From the NCBI RefSeq assembly GCF_000308815.1, contig NZ_BAFX01000049.1, positions 1 through 64,000 of the forward strand: a DNA stretch of 64,000 nucleotides, in the 5' to 3' direction. Positions 42,245 to 51,432 of this stretch are shown in pieces. Within the stretch, counting starts at the first letter, position 1. Each line of letters starts with the position of its first letter. The position numbers and the translations under genes are program-made. Source of the DNA: Nocardia concava NBRC 100430 (GTDB taxonomy: Bacteria > Actinomycetota > Actinomycetes > Mycobacteriales > Mycobacteriaceae). The notes under the pieces are model-generated. The model was not told the origin of the DNA. It did not search any database and saw only the letters and a program-made list of their open reading frames with translations.

Positions 42245-42277
42245 GCGGCTGGCAAAAGTCGAGGGTCACTCCGCCGG

Positions 42278-42433
42278 TTACCGCTGAGGGTTCTCCGGGT
42301 CTTGGTTGGCTGGCGCCGGGTCTCGGGTTTCCACGTCGATGCGGACGGAGCCCGCTCGGACGGAGCGGAGGATGAGCCAGCAGATGAACAGGGCTATGGC
42401 GAGGGCGGCTATGAGGATGATGATGCCTGTCAT
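42278..42433 (-). CDS. Small membrane protein, 51 residues
   Basis: The frame MTGIIILIAALAIALFICW... has one helix and a charged tail (VETRDPAPANQDPENPQR). It opens at 42433 after AAGGTT and ends in TAA. It lies alone between two rightward genes. No family is recognised. Confidence 0.5.
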   Translation of the reverse strand: MTGIIILIAALAIALFICWLILRSVRAGSVRIDVETRDPAPANQDPENPQR

Positions 42434-42518
42434 GGGAACCTTCACGCTTGCGTTGGGTTGGCTCTCGATCCTGGGCTAGCACTGACACCGTAGTGCGGGC
42501 GGGACGCACAATGGGCGG

Positions 42519-43019
42519 GTGGTGTGGATGGTTGCGGTGGAGGCGTTCGACTCGGCGGTTGCTCGTGCGCTGTGGCGGGCGTATTACACCGAGGTGAGCG
42601 ATCGGTGGTATCTGGCTCGGGGCGGGGTGGGTACGGAGCCGGAGGAGCTCGAGCGGGGGATTGCGGCGACCACTGGGAGCGAGCTTGCGCCGCCGGGTGG
42701 GCGGTTGTTGGTTGCCTGGTACGACGGCGAACCGGTGGGGAGTGCGGGGGTGCGGTTGTTGGATTGGGGTACGGCCGAGCTCACTCGGGTGTTCTTGCAC
42801 CGGCGGGTGCGTGGGAAGGGCGGTGCCGCCTTGCTGGTGGCGGCGGCCGAGGAGGCTGCCCGGGAGTTGGGGGCCACGCGGATGGTGCTCGATACCCGCA
42901 GTGATCTGGTCGAGGCACGCAATCTCTACAAGCGGTTGGGTTATGTGGAGACGGAGCCGCACAACGACTCTCGGTATGCGGAGCATTGGTTCCGCAAGCG
43001 GCTCGACGCGATCGACTAG
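42519..43019 (+). CDS. GNAT-family N-acetyltransferase
   Basis: The 166-residue protein has the acetyl-CoA loop RRVRGKGGAALL and the C-terminal LYKRLGYVETEP of GNAT enzymes. Starts at 42519, 42522 and 42528 are all possible. The stop is shared in opposite strands with the response-regulator gene (CTAG). The substrate is unknown. Confidence 0.85.
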   Translation: MVWMVAVEAFDSAVARALWRAYYTEVSDRWYLARGGVGTEPEELERGIAATTGSELAPPGGRLLVAWYDGEPVGSAGVRLLDWGTAELTRVFLHRRVRGKGGAALLVAAAEEAARELGATRMVLDTRSDLVEARNLYKRLGYVETEPHNDSRYAEHWFRKRLDAID

Positions 43020-43708
43020 CGGACGCCGTCGGCCCAGTTGTCGCCGTGTTCGTGGCGGAGGTGTTCGGCGAGGATGGCTGCCTGGGAGCGGCGGGCCAGG
43101 CCCAGTTTGGAGAGGAGGGCCGAGACGTAGTTGCGGACTGTTTTTTCCGAGAGGTAGATCTTGCCGGCGATTTCCTTGTTGGAGAGGCCCTGGCCGATGT
43201 GGGTGAGGATCTGCTTTTCGCGTTCGGTGAGGTCTACGTCGGCCAAGGGATTCGCGGGGGCGCGCTGTTGGAGGCGTTCGGTGACCTCGGCGGCGGTGTG
43301 GGGGTCGATGAGGGTTTCGCCGGCGGCTACGCGGCGGATGGCGTTGATGAGCTGGGGGCCCCGGAGTTGCTTGAGGACATAGCCTTTCGCGCCCGCGAGG
43401 ACCGCGCCGAGGAGGGCCTCGTCGTCGGAGAAGGACGTCAGCATGAGGACGTTGAGGTCGGGCATCTCGGACATGAGGTCGCGGCAGACGCTGACGCCGT
43501 CGCCGTCTTCGAGACGGACGTCGAGGACGGCCACGTCGGGGCGGACGGCGGGGACGCGGCGCAGGGCCTCGGCGGCGGAGCCCGCCTCACCGGCGACCTC
43601 GATGTCGCCCTCGGCTTCCAGCAGGTCCTGCAGGCCGCGGCGCACGATCTCGTGGTCGTCCAGGAGGAAGACTCGGATCTTCTTGTCTGAGTTGTCCACG
43701 GTGATCAT
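43016..43708 (-). CDS. NarL/FixJ-type response regulator, DevR-like
   Basis: The 230-residue protein has a receiver domain with acidic pocket LLDDHE, phosphorylation site Asp63 (VAVLDVR), a conserved Lys in GYVLKQL, and a LuxR-type helix-turn-helix (LTEREKQILTHIGQGLSNKE, VRNYVSALLSKL). The receiver-linker wording (LTSFSDDEALLGAVLAGAKGY) is very close to mycobacterial DevR/DosR. It lies behind pflBA and a terminator, and the cognate kinase is probably the GAF protein at 46989. The longer upstream frame is antisense noise. Confidence 0.92.
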   Translation of the reverse strand: MITVDNSDKKIRVFLLDDHEIVRRGLQDLLEAEGDIEVAGEAGSAAEALRRVPAVRPDVAVLDVRLEDGDGVSVCRDLMSEMPDLNVLMLTSFSDDEALLGAVLAGAKGYVLKQLRGPQLINAIRRVAAGETLIDPHTAAEVTERLQQRAPANPLADVDLTEREKQILTHIGQGLSNKEIAGKIYLSEKTVRNYVSALLSKLGLARRSQAAILAEHLRHEHGDNWADGVR

Positions 43709-43744
43709 CCTCGCAGGTGGTCGGAGCAGAACCGGGTAACGGGG

Positions 43745-43784
43745 CGCGGCGGGTGGCGGTCCGAAACCTCCGCCACCCGCCGCG
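43745..43784 (-). terminator. Hairpin between pflA and the response regulator
   Basis: CGCGGCGGGTGGCGG and its complement form a 15-bp stem. A smaller CCTTGTC/GACAAGG hairpin directly after the pflA stop (43798-43814) may assist. The regulator therefore probably has its own promoter. Confidence 0.7.
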
Positions 43785-43818
43785 TCATTCCCCTGTTCCT
43801 TGTCCCCGACAAGGTCTT

Positions 43819-44592
43819 TTAGTAGGCCGTCAGGCCCGCGTCCCGGAAGACATTGCGTGCCTCTTCGACCTGCTCCGCGCTCGGTGTCGGGGTGTCGGCG
43901 AGCACGAAACGACGGTTGAGGGCCTCCCACTTGGACTGGCCCAGCGTGTGGAACGGCAGCACATCCACCCGCTCGATATTGCCCAGGCCGCCGGCGAATC
44001 CGGCGACCGCGCCGATCTCCTCGATCGCGTCGGTGAGGCCGGGAACCAGCACGTAGCGCAGCCACACCCGTTTGCCCCGCTTGGCGAGCTTCTGCGCGAA
44101 GTCGAGGGTCGGCTGGAGTTCGCGGGCGGTGAGACGGCGGTAGGTCTCGGGCTGTCCGGCCTTGATGTCCAGCAGCACCAGGTCCGTGGCCGCCAAGAGC
44201 TCATCGGAAGCAAGGCGCCCCAGGTATCCGGACGTATCGAGGGCGGTGGACAGCCCGAGACCTTGGAACCCCTGCAGCAGAGAGGTCGCAAACTGGGGTT
44301 GCTGCAAAGGTTCCCCGCCGCTGATGGTTGCGCCGCCGCCGGAAGCCTTGATGAACGGCACGTACTTGGCCGCCTCCATGAGCACGTCGTCGACACTCAT
44401 GTGGGTTCCGTTGCTGCGCAACCACGTATCGGGGTTCTGGCAGTAGAGACAGCGGAGCGGGCAGCCGCTGAGGAAGGTGACGAACCGGGTGCCCGGCCCG
44501 TCCACTCCGGTGGAGATGTCCCACGAGTGGACGGATCCGGTGACCGGTGCGCCGACACCGATATTCGGCTGGGGCAGAAGCGCTGTGGACAT
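43819..44592 (-). CDS. pflA: Pyruvate formate-lyase activating enzyme (radical SAM)
   Basis: The 257-residue protein has the 4Fe-4S motif C-P-L-R-C-L-Y-C (Cys44, Cys48, Cys51), the I-S-G-G-E-P SAM site and VLLDIKAG. It generates the glycyl radical on PflB. The ATG at 44592 follows AAAGG. The gene is 36 bp downstream of pflB on the same strand. Confidence 0.95.
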   Translation of the reverse strand: MSTALLPQPNIGVGAPVTGSVHSWDISTGVDGPGTRFVTFLSGCPLRCLYCQNPDTWLRSNGTHMSVDDVLMEAAKYVPFIKASGGGATISGGEPLQQPQFATSLLQGFQGLGLSTALDTSGYLGRLASDELLAATDLVLLDIKAGQPETYRRLTARELQPTLDFAQKLAKRGKRVWLRYVLVPGLTDAIEEIGAVAGFAGGLGNIERVDVLPFHTLGQSKWEALNRRFVLADTPTPSAEQVEEARNVFRDAGLTAY

Positions 44593-44628
44593 TGCTTTCA
44601 ACCTTTCTCGGTGTCGGCCGGTGAGCCT

Positions 44629-46881
44629 TTACAGGCTCGCGTGGAAGGTGCGGTTGATGACGTCGAGCTGCTGCTCACGGGTCAGGCGAACGAAGTTCAC
44701 CGCGTAACCCGAGACACGAATCGTCAACTGCGGGTAGTTCTCCGGGTGCTCCATGGCGTCCAACAGCGTGTCCTGGTTGAGGACGTTGACGTTCATGTGG
44801 AACCCGTTGGTGGCGATGTAGCCGTCCAGCACGCCCACCAGGTTGGTGATGCGCTCGTCGGCGCTGCGGCCCAGACCCTGCGGCGTCACCGTGGTGGTGA
44901 GCGAAATGCCGTCCGTCGCATGCTCGTAGGGCAGCTTGGCGACCGACATGGCCGAGGCCACGATGCCGTGGGTGTCGCGGCCGTTCATCGGATTGGCGCC
45001 CGGCGAGAACGGCTCACCCGAACGACGGCCGTCGGGGGTGTTGCCGGTCTTCTTGCCGTACACCACATTCGAGGTGATGGTCAGCACCGACTGGGTGTGC
45101 TCGGCATTGCGGTAGGTCGGGTACATGCGGACCTTCTGCATGAACCGCTCCACCAGTTCGGCGGCAATGGAGTCGACGCGATCGTCATTGTTGCCGTACT
45201 TGGGGAAGTCGCCCTCGATCACGTAATCGACCGCGAGACCGGTCTCGTCGCGCACCGGGGTGACTTTCGCGTACTTGATCGCCGACAGCGAGTCGGCGGC
45301 GACGGCCAGACCGGCGATACCGCAGGCCATGGTGCGGCGAATATCCAAGTCGTGCAACGCCATTTCGATGCGCTCGTAGGCGTACTTGTCGTGCATGTAG
45401 TGAATCACGTTGAGCGCGTGCACATACGTCTTGGCCAGCCAGTCCATCAGCTTGTCCATGGCCGCGTCGACCTCGGCGTAGTCGAGCACCTCGGAGGTGA
45501 TGGGCTCGAAGCCGCGAGCGACGATCTTGCCCTTCTTCTCGTCGCGGCCGCCGTTGATGGCGTACAGCAGCGTCTTGGCGAGATTCACACGCGCGCCGAA
45601 GAACTGCATCTGCTTGCCGACCTCCATGGCGGAGACGCAGCAGGCGATGGCGGTGTCGTCGCCGTAGCGCGGCCGCATCAGCTCATCCGACTCGTACTGG
45701 ATGGAGCTGGTGTCGATGGACACCTTGGCGCAGAAGCGCTTGAAGCCGTCGGGAAGCGCGGGCGACCAGAACACGGTCAGGTTCGGCTCCGGCGCGGGAC
45801 CCAGGTTGTAGAGGGTCTGCAGGTAGCGGAAGCTGGTGCGGGTCACCAGCGGACGGCCGTCGGAGCCGATGCCGCCGATGGACTCGGTCACCCAGGTCGG
45901 GTCGCCGGAGAACAGCTCGTCGTACTCGGGGGTCCGCAGGAAGCGCACGATGCGCAGCTTGATGACGAAGTCGTCGACCAGTTCCTGGGCGCGCTCCTCG
46001 GTGATCAGGCCCTCGGCCAGGTCACGCTCGAGGTAGATGTCCACGAAGTTGGCGGTCCGGCCCAGCGACATGGCCGCGCCGTTCTGCTCCTTCACCGCGG
46101 CCAGGTAGGCGAAGTACAGCCACTGGATGGCCTCCTGCGCATTGCTGGCGGGCTTGGAGATGTCGTAGCCGTAGGAGGCGGCCATCTCCTTCAGCTCGTT
46201 CAGCGCGCGGATCTGCTCGCTGACTTCCTCACGGCGACGGATGGTTTCGTCATCGGCCCACAGGTCCTCGAGCGCGAGGTGGTCGGCCTTCTTGCCCTCG
46301 ATCAGCTTGTCCACGCCGTAGAGCGCGACGCGGCGGTAGTCGCCGATGATGCGGCCGCGGCCGTAGGCATCCGGCAGGCCGGTCACGATGCCGGCGCTGC
46401 GGGCGGCGCGAATGTCGGCGGTGTAAGCGTCGAAAACGCCGTCATTGTGGGTCTTGCGGTACTTGGTGAAGATCTCGGCGACCTTCGGGTCCTCCTCCAC
46501 GCCGTACGCGGCGAGGCTGGACTGCACCATGCGGTAGCCGCCGTAGGGCATGATGGCGCGCTTCAGCGGGGCATCGGTCTGCAGGCCGACGATGAGCTCG
46601 TTGCCCTCGTCGATGTAGCCCGGCTTGTGGGCGGTGATGGTCGAGGGGGTGTGCTGGTCCACGTCGTAGATGCCGCGCTCGCGCTCGGCGGGGAACATGG
46701 CGCTCAGCTTGTCCCAGATGCCCAGGGTGCGGGCGGTGGGGCCGGCCAGGAAGCCGCCGTCGCCCTCGTAGGGCGTGTAGTTCTGCTGAATGAAATCGCG
46801 CACGTCGATGGCGTCTCGCCACAGGCCGCCTTTGAAACCGGTCCAGGCTTCGGTGCGCGGTTCGGTTCCGATCATCGTCAT
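44629..46881 (-). CDS. pflB: Formate C-acetyltransferase (pyruvate formate-lyase)
   Basis: This 750-residue glycyl-radical enzyme cleaves pyruvate and CoA to acetyl-CoA and formate without oxygen. The adjacent active-site cysteines lie in I-A-C-C-V-S-A-M and the radical Gly in R-V-S-G-Y-A-V near the end. The length equals the usual 750-760 residues. AGGAGT precedes the ATG at 46881. A fermentative enzyme of this type is unusual in largely aerobic Nocardiaceae. Its promoter region holds a DevR-like palindrome. Confidence 0.96.
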   Translation of the reverse strand: MTMIGTEPRTEAWTGFKGGLWRDAIDVRDFIQQNYTPYEGDGGFLAGPTARTLGIWDKLSAMFPAERERGIYDVDQHTPSTITAHKPGYIDEGNELIVGLQTDAPLKRAIMPYGGYRMVQSSLAAYGVEEDPKVAEIFTKYRKTHNDGVFDAYTADIRAARSAGIVTGLPDAYGRGRIIGDYRRVALYGVDKLIEGKKADHLALEDLWADDETIRRREEVSEQIRALNELKEMAASYGYDISKPASNAQEAIQWLYFAYLAAVKEQNGAAMSLGRTANFVDIYLERDLAEGLITEERAQELVDDFVIKLRIVRFLRTPEYDELFSGDPTWVTESIGGIGSDGRPLVTRTSFRYLQTLYNLGPAPEPNLTVFWSPALPDGFKRFCAKVSIDTSSIQYESDELMRPRYGDDTAIACCVSAMEVGKQMQFFGARVNLAKTLLYAINGGRDEKKGKIVARGFEPITSEVLDYAEVDAAMDKLMDWLAKTYVHALNVIHYMHDKYAYERIEMALHDLDIRRTMACGIAGLAVAADSLSAIKYAKVTPVRDETGLAVDYVIEGDFPKYGNNDDRVDSIAAELVERFMQKVRMYPTYRNAEHTQSVLTITSNVVYGKKTGNTPDGRRSGEPFSPGANPMNGRDTHGIVASAMSVAKLPYEHATDGISLTTTVTPQGLGRSADERITNLVGVLDGYIATNGFHMNVNVLNQDTLLDAMEHPENYPQLTIRVSGYAVNFVRLTREQQLDVINRTFHASL

Positions 46882-46946
46882 TGTGTGACTCCTAAATCAG
46901 CCGAATGGTCTGAAATCAGACTGCTCCGTCGCGACACCCCACCCCA

Positions 46947-46961
46947 GAGACAAATGTCCTC
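46947..46961. promoter_or_regulatory. DevR/DosR-like palindrome before pflB
   Basis: GAGACAAATGTCCTC is a near-palindrome with the GRGACA/TGTCCYC halves also seen upstream of nrdDG. It lies in the 107-bp divergent gap between pflB and the sensor kinase gene. Confidence 0.6.
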
Positions 46962-46988
46962 AGGTTGCCGGTGGGTAGCCTCTGAGTC

Positions 46989-48203
46989 ATGTCCGAGGAG
47001 TCGTGGGGTGGCGTACCGGATGAACTACGGGCGCTGACCGCCCCGGAGGAGCGGCTGCACGACCTGGTCGAGGCCGTGTACGCCGTGGTCTCCGACCTGG
47101 ACGTGGATCTGGTGCTGAAGCAGCTGGTGACCGCGGCCTGCCGGCTGGTCGACGCCGAATACGGTGCGCTCGGATTGCTGGAACCCGGTGACGACGGCAG
47201 CGGCGAGCGACGGCTCACGCAGTTCGTGCCGGTCGGCATGGATGAGCAGACGATTCGCAGGATCGGGCACTGGCCGTGCGGGCGGGGCGTGCTCGGCGTG
47301 GTGCTCTCCGGCGAGGACCCGGTGCGGCTGGACGATCTCATGACCCACCCGGCCTTCGAGGGCTGGCCCGACGGGCATCCGCTCATGCACAGCTTCCTCG
47401 GCGTGCCGGTGCGCTATCGCGGACGGCTGCTGGGTGATCTCTATCTCGCCAACAAGCGCTCGGGCGCCTTCACCGACGAGGACGAACGGATCATCGAGGC
47501 GCTGGCGGTCATCGCCGCGACGAAGATCACCAATGTCCGGATGTACGAGCAGGTCCAGCGCGATACCGTGCGGCGGCAGCAGGACTCCGCCAAGATCGCC
47601 GTGATGGAGGACCGCGACCGCATCGCGCGCGACCTGCACGATTCGGTCATCCAGCGGATCTACGCCTCCGGTCTGGCATTGCAGGGAGCGCTGCGCATGC
47701 AGCCCACACCGGACATCGCCGATCGCCTCGAACGCGTGGTCGCGGATCTCGACGACACCATTCAGGACATTCGCGGCACCATCTTCTCGCTGCAGTCGGC
47801 CTCCGGCGGGCAGGGCGGATTGCGCAGTGAGATCAGCGATCTGGTGACTACCGCCGCCCGCCACCTGGGCTTCACCCCGAACCTGCGGCAGAACGGGCCC
47901 ATCGACACCCTGGTCCCGCCCGACACCGCCCGCCAAGCCATCGCCGTGCTGCGCGAGTCACTGTCCAATACCGTTCGCCACGCCGACGCCACCCGCATCG
48001 ACGTGGCGGTGACCGCCGCCCGCGGTGAACTCCGGATCTCGGTGGCGGACAACGGCATCGGCGTCGGCGACGCGCCCCGGCGCGGCGGCCTGCGCAATAT
48101 CGCCGAACGCGCCACCGAACTCGACGGCGTGGTGGAGATCGGGCTGGGCCTGGATGGTCGCGGCACGACGGTGGTGTGGCGCGTGCCGATTCCCGAGGCG
48201 TGA
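46989..48203 (+). CDS. GAF-domain sensor histidine kinase, DevS/NreB-like
   Basis: The 404-residue protein has one GAF domain (about 35-185), a HisKA_3 dimerisation domain with phospho-acceptor His217 in R-D-L-H-D-S-V, and a C-terminal ATPase domain (ESLSNTVRHADA, DNGIGVG). DevS of mycobacteria has two GAF domains, so this is a shorter form. The GAF keeps the FLGVPVRYRG region and a His (His130) close to where DevS GAF-A binds heme, but heme binding is unproven. It is divergent from pflB and is probably the partner of the DevR-like regulator. Confidence 0.9.
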   Translation: MSEESWGGVPDELRALTAPEERLHDLVEAVYAVVSDLDVDLVLKQLVTAACRLVDAEYGALGLLEPGDDGSGERRLTQFVPVGMDEQTIRRIGHWPCGRGVLGVVLSGEDPVRLDDLMTHPAFEGWPDGHPLMHSFLGVPVRYRGRLLGDLYLANKRSGAFTDEDERIIEALAVIAATKITNVRMYEQVQRDTVRRQQDSAKIAVMEDRDRIARDLHDSVIQRIYASGLALQGALRMQPTPDIADRLERVVADLDDTIQDIRGTIFSLQSASGGQGGLRSEISDLVTTAARHLGFTPNLRQNGPIDTLVPPDTARQAIAVLRESLSNTVRHADATRIDVAVTAARGELRISVADNGIGVGDAPRRGGLRNIAERATELDGVVEIGLGLDGRGTTVVWRVPIPEA

Positions 48204-48227
48204 GCGCGGTTCGGCAGACTGCTTCCC

Positions 48228-48713
48228 ATGAGCCTCAGATTCAGCGCCGGAGTCCTGTTGTTCCGCCGCACTTCCGGCCTCGAAGTGTTGCTCGGGCATA
48301 TGGGCGGCCCCCTGTGGGCGAAGAAGGACGCCTCGGCCTGGTCCATCCCGAAGGGCGAGTACGAGCCCACCGAGGAGCAGCCGGAAGCCGCCGCCCGCCG
48401 CGAATTCTTCGAGGAGCTCGGCCTGCCCGTGCCCGACGGCGACTGGATTCCCCTGGGGGAGGTCCAATACGGCAGCGGCAGCAGCAAGAAACAGGTCACC
48501 GTCTGGGCGGTCGAAGCCGACCTGGACCCGACCCTGATCGTCCCCGGCACCTTCGAAATGGAATGGCCACCCCGCTCCGGCCGCATGGCCGAATTCCCGG
48601 AAATCGACCGTGCCGCTTGGTTCGATCTGGACACCGCCGAGGAGAAGCTAGGAAAAGGCCAGCGCCCCTACCTGACTCGCCTCCGCGACCACCTGGCCGC
48701 CGACTTGGACTGA
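48228..48713 (+). CDS. Nudix hydrolase
   Basis: The 161-residue protein has a complete Nudix box from Gly43 to Gly65 (G x5 E x7 R-E-x2-E-E-x-G) preceded by SIPKGEYE. It also has the W-A-K-K-D-A-S-A-W-S segment of the diadenosine-type clade in actinobacteria. The substrate is unknown. It lies 24 bp after the kinase gene but is probably unrelated to it. Confidence 0.88.
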   Translation: MSLRFSAGVLLFRRTSGLEVLLGHMGGPLWAKKDASAWSIPKGEYEPTEEQPEAAARREFFEELGLPVPDGDWIPLGEVQYGSGSSKKQVTVWAVEADLDPTLIVPGTFEMEWPPRSGRMAEFPEIDRAAWFDLDTAEEKLGKGQRPYLTRLRDHLAADLD

Positions 48714-48721
48714 GTCCGCAT

Positions 48722-48834
48722 CGTCATTCCGGAGTGTCTCCGCAATGTCATTCCGGCGTGTCTTTGGCCGGAATCCACTGCGACGGGGGCTGAGACCGTG
48801 GTGTGGATTCCGGCCAAGAGCACGCCGGAATGAC
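48722..48834. repeat. REP-like palindromic element, copy 1
   Basis: Arms at 48747-48778 and 48803-48834 are near-perfect inverted copies (GTCATTCCGGCGTG...GGCCGGAATCCAC). A partial extra unit (GTCATTCCGGAGTG) precedes it. A related element is at 52096-52174. It lies between the convergent Nudix and Pnkp genes and could also act as a terminator. Confidence 0.8.
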
Positions 48835-48855
48835 GGGGGCGTTCGGCCCCGAGCC

Positions 48856-51432
48856 TTACAACCTCGGGTCGACCGGCTCCGTTTCCAGCGCCAGGACCGC
48901 GAATACTGCCTCGTGGACTCGCCACAAGGGCTCGCGGGCCACGAAGCGGTCCAAGGCTTCCAAGCCCAGGGCGTATTCGCGCAGCGCCATGGAGCGCTTG
49001 CCGCCGAGGCCGCGGGAGCGCAGTCGCTGGAGCTGGTCGGGGCGGAGGTATTCCGGGCCGTAGATGATCCGGAGGTATTCCGGGCCACGGCATTTCACGC
49101 CCGGCTGGACCGGGCGGCCGCTGCGGTTGGTGCCCGGGACCAGGGAGCCCAGGGGCTTGACCACCATGCCCTCGCCGCCGGCTGCGGTGAGGGTGGTCCA
49201 CCAGGCCGTGGCGTCGGCCTCGGCCTCGGGGGAGGCGAGGTCGACCACGCGGCGGCCGGTGGCGGTGAAGAACTCCGGGTCGGCGGCGACCAGGCGGTCG
49301 AGGCGTTCCAGGTGCCAGTTGTGGTCGCGGACGGCGTAGTTCGCGCCGGAGGCGGCCAGCAGCTGGAAGGGCGCCAGGCGGACGCCGGACAGACCTTCGG
49401 TGGGCCAGCAGTAGCGGCCGTAGGCGGTGGTGAAGGCGTCGGCGTCATCCTGGCGCGCGGTGGTGCGCGCGGCGAGATCGGCTACGTCCAAACCTCTTTC
49501 GGCCGCGGCCGCCAGCACCTCGGAGGCCCGGGCCAGGGAGGCTCGCGCCGCCGCGCCGACCGCCGCGTACTGGTTGCGCAGCAGCCCCAGCGCCTTGGCC
49601 GACCACGGCAGCAGCTCGGTGTCGAGCAGCAGCCAGTCGGTGCCCAATTCCTCGAACAGCCCGGCGGTTTCGGCCGCCGCCCGCACCCGTGCCAGCAGCG
49701 TCTCGGCGGCGGCCGGATCGTCGAAGAAGGGGCGGCCGGTGCGGGTGTACACCGCGCCGGTCGAACCGTCCTCGACACCGAACCGGTCCCGCGCCGCCTG
49801 CGCCGACCGCGAAACCACCACGACCGCACGCGAACCCATGTGCTTCTCCTCGCACACCACGGTCTCCACGCCCTCCGAGCGGTAGTACTCGAAGGCCTGG
49901 GCCGGATGCTCGAGGTAGCCGTCCAGGGTGGAGGTCGCGCACGGCGACATGGTCGGCGGCAGGTACACCAGCCAGCGCGGATCCACCGCGAAGCGGCTCA
50001 TCACCTCGAGCGCGGCGCTCGCGGCGTCCTCCTGCACGCTGACGCGGCCGAGATGCCGGGTCTCCACTACGCGGCGACCCAGCACGTCGTCCAGGTCGAG
50101 CACGCCCGGGTCCCGCTGCACCACCGCCTCGCCGGTGGCGAAGACGGCGGCCTGTAGCGGGCGCACCGGCTCGAACCAGACCTGTTCGGCCGCAACCGAA
50201 ACCGGTTCGCGTTCCGGGTAGCGCAGGGCGGTCAGGCGGCCGCCGAACACCACGCCGGTGTCCAGGCACAGCGTGTTGTTGACCCACACCAGTTCGGTCA
50301 TGGGCGTGTGCCCGTACAGCACCAGCGCCTTGCCGCGGTAGTCGTTGGCCCACGGGTAGCGCACCGGCAGCCCGTATTCGTCGGTCTCGCCGGTGGATTC
50401 GCCGTACATGGCGAACTCGCGCACCCGACCCGAGGTGCGGCCCTGGTATTCCTCCTTCAGCCCCGCGTGCGCGACCACCAGCTTGCCGCCGTCGAGCACG
50501 TAGTGGCTGACCAGGCCGCGCATGAATTCGTGTGCGGCCTTGCGGAATTCGGCGTCCTCGCCCTCGAACTGGGCCAGCGACTCGGCCAGCCCGTGCGCCA
50601 CCGTGACGCGGCGGCCGTCGAGCGCGCGGACCAGCTTGAACTCGTGGTTTCCGGTGACACACAGGGCGTTTCCGGACGCCACCATGCCCATGACCAGCCG
50701 CACGACGCCCGGGGTGTCGGGGCCGCGGTCGACCAGGTCGCCGACGAACACGGCCGTGCGGCCCTCCGGGTGCCGCGCGTCCACCGCACGACCGTCCTCG
50801 TCGCGGGCGATGACATAGCCGAGTTCCCCGAGCAGCGTCTCGAGTTCGCTGCGGCAGCCGTGCACGTCGCCGATCACGTCGAACGGGCCGGTGAGATCGC
50901 TCTTGTCGTTCCACAGCCGCTCGTCCACGATCGTGGCCGCGTCGATCTCCTCGACGCCGCGCAGCACGTGCACCTTGCGGAAACCCTCGCGCTCCAGGAA
51001 CTTCAGCGAACGCCGCAGGTCACGCTGGTGGCGGTTCACCACGTGCGGGCCCAGATCCGCGCGATCCACGCGCAGCGCGTTGCGCCGCACGCACTCGGCC
51101 TCGGGCACGTCCAGCACGATCGCCACCGGCAGCACATCGTGGGCGCGCGCCAGCTCGACCAGCGCCTGCCGCGCCTTGGGCTGCACATTGGTGGCATCGA
51201 TGACGGTCCGCAGCCCGCGCCGCAGGCGGACGCCCGCCACGTGGTGCAGCAGCTCGAACGCCTCGTTGGTGACCGACTGGTCGGACTCGTCATCGCTCAC
51301 CAGCCCGCGATAGGCATCCGAGGACAGCACCGCCGTCGAGCGGAAGTGCTTGTGCGCGAACGTGGACTTCCCGGATCCGCTGCTGCCGATCAAGACGACC
51401 AGCGACAGCACCGGAACGGACAGCTCGGCCAT
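48856..51432 (-). CDS. pnkp: Polynucleotide kinase-phosphatase-ligase of RNA repair
   Basis: The 858-residue protein has three modules. An N-terminal P-loop kinase has GSSGSGKS (16-23). A metallophosphatase has GDVHG (188-192), GDLVDRG (231-237) and GNHE (261-264). A C-terminal nucleotidyltransferase has a lysine motif K-H-M-G (Lys530). It heals the 5'-OH and 2',3'-cyclic phosphate ends of cut RNA, especially tRNA, and joins them with the aid of Hen1. The start overlaps the hen1 stop (TAATG), so they form the standard Pnkp/Hen1 operon. Confidence 0.95.
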   Translation of the reverse strand: MAELSVPVLSLVVLIGSSGSGKSTFAHKHFRSTAVLSSDAYRGLVSDDESDQSVTNEAFELLHHVAGVRLRRGLRTVIDATNVQPKARQALVELARAHDVLPVAIVLDVPEAECVRRNALRVDRADLGPHVVNRHQRDLRRSLKFLEREGFRKVHVLRGVEEIDAATIVDERLWNDKSDLTGPFDVIGDVHGCRSELETLLGELGYVIARDEDGRAVDARHPEGRTAVFVGDLVDRGPDTPGVVRLVMGMVASGNALCVTGNHEFKLVRALDGRRVTVAHGLAESLAQFEGEDAEFRKAAHEFMRGLVSHYVLDGGKLVVAHAGLKEEYQGRTSGRVREFAMYGESTGETDEYGLPVRYPWANDYRGKALVLYGHTPMTELVWVNNTLCLDTGVVFGGRLTALRYPEREPVSVAAEQVWFEPVRPLQAAVFATGEAVVQRDPGVLDLDDVLGRRVVETRHLGRVSVQEDAASAALEVMSRFAVDPRWLVYLPPTMSPCATSTLDGYLEHPAQAFEYYRSEGVETVVCEEKHMGSRAVVVVSRSAQAARDRFGVEDGSTGAVYTRTGRPFFDDPAAAETLLARVRAAAETAGLFEELGTDWLLLDTELLPWSAKALGLLRNQYAAVGAAARASLARASEVLAAAAERGLDVADLAARTTARQDDADAFTTAYGRYCWPTEGLSGVRLAPFQLLAASGANYAVRDHNWHLERLDRLVAADPEFFTATGRRVVDLASPEAEADATAWWTTLTAAGGEGMVVKPLGSLVPGTNRSGRPVQPGVKCRGPEYLRIIYGPEYLRPDQLQRLRSRGLGGKRSMALREYALGLEALDRFVAREPLWRVHEAVFAVLALETEPVDPRL

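Noticed and set aside
43717..47037. A 1106-codon rightward open frame across pflA and pflB
   Set aside because: It is antisense to two proteins with complete catalytic motifs. Long antisense frames are normal at this GC content and its composition has no domain.
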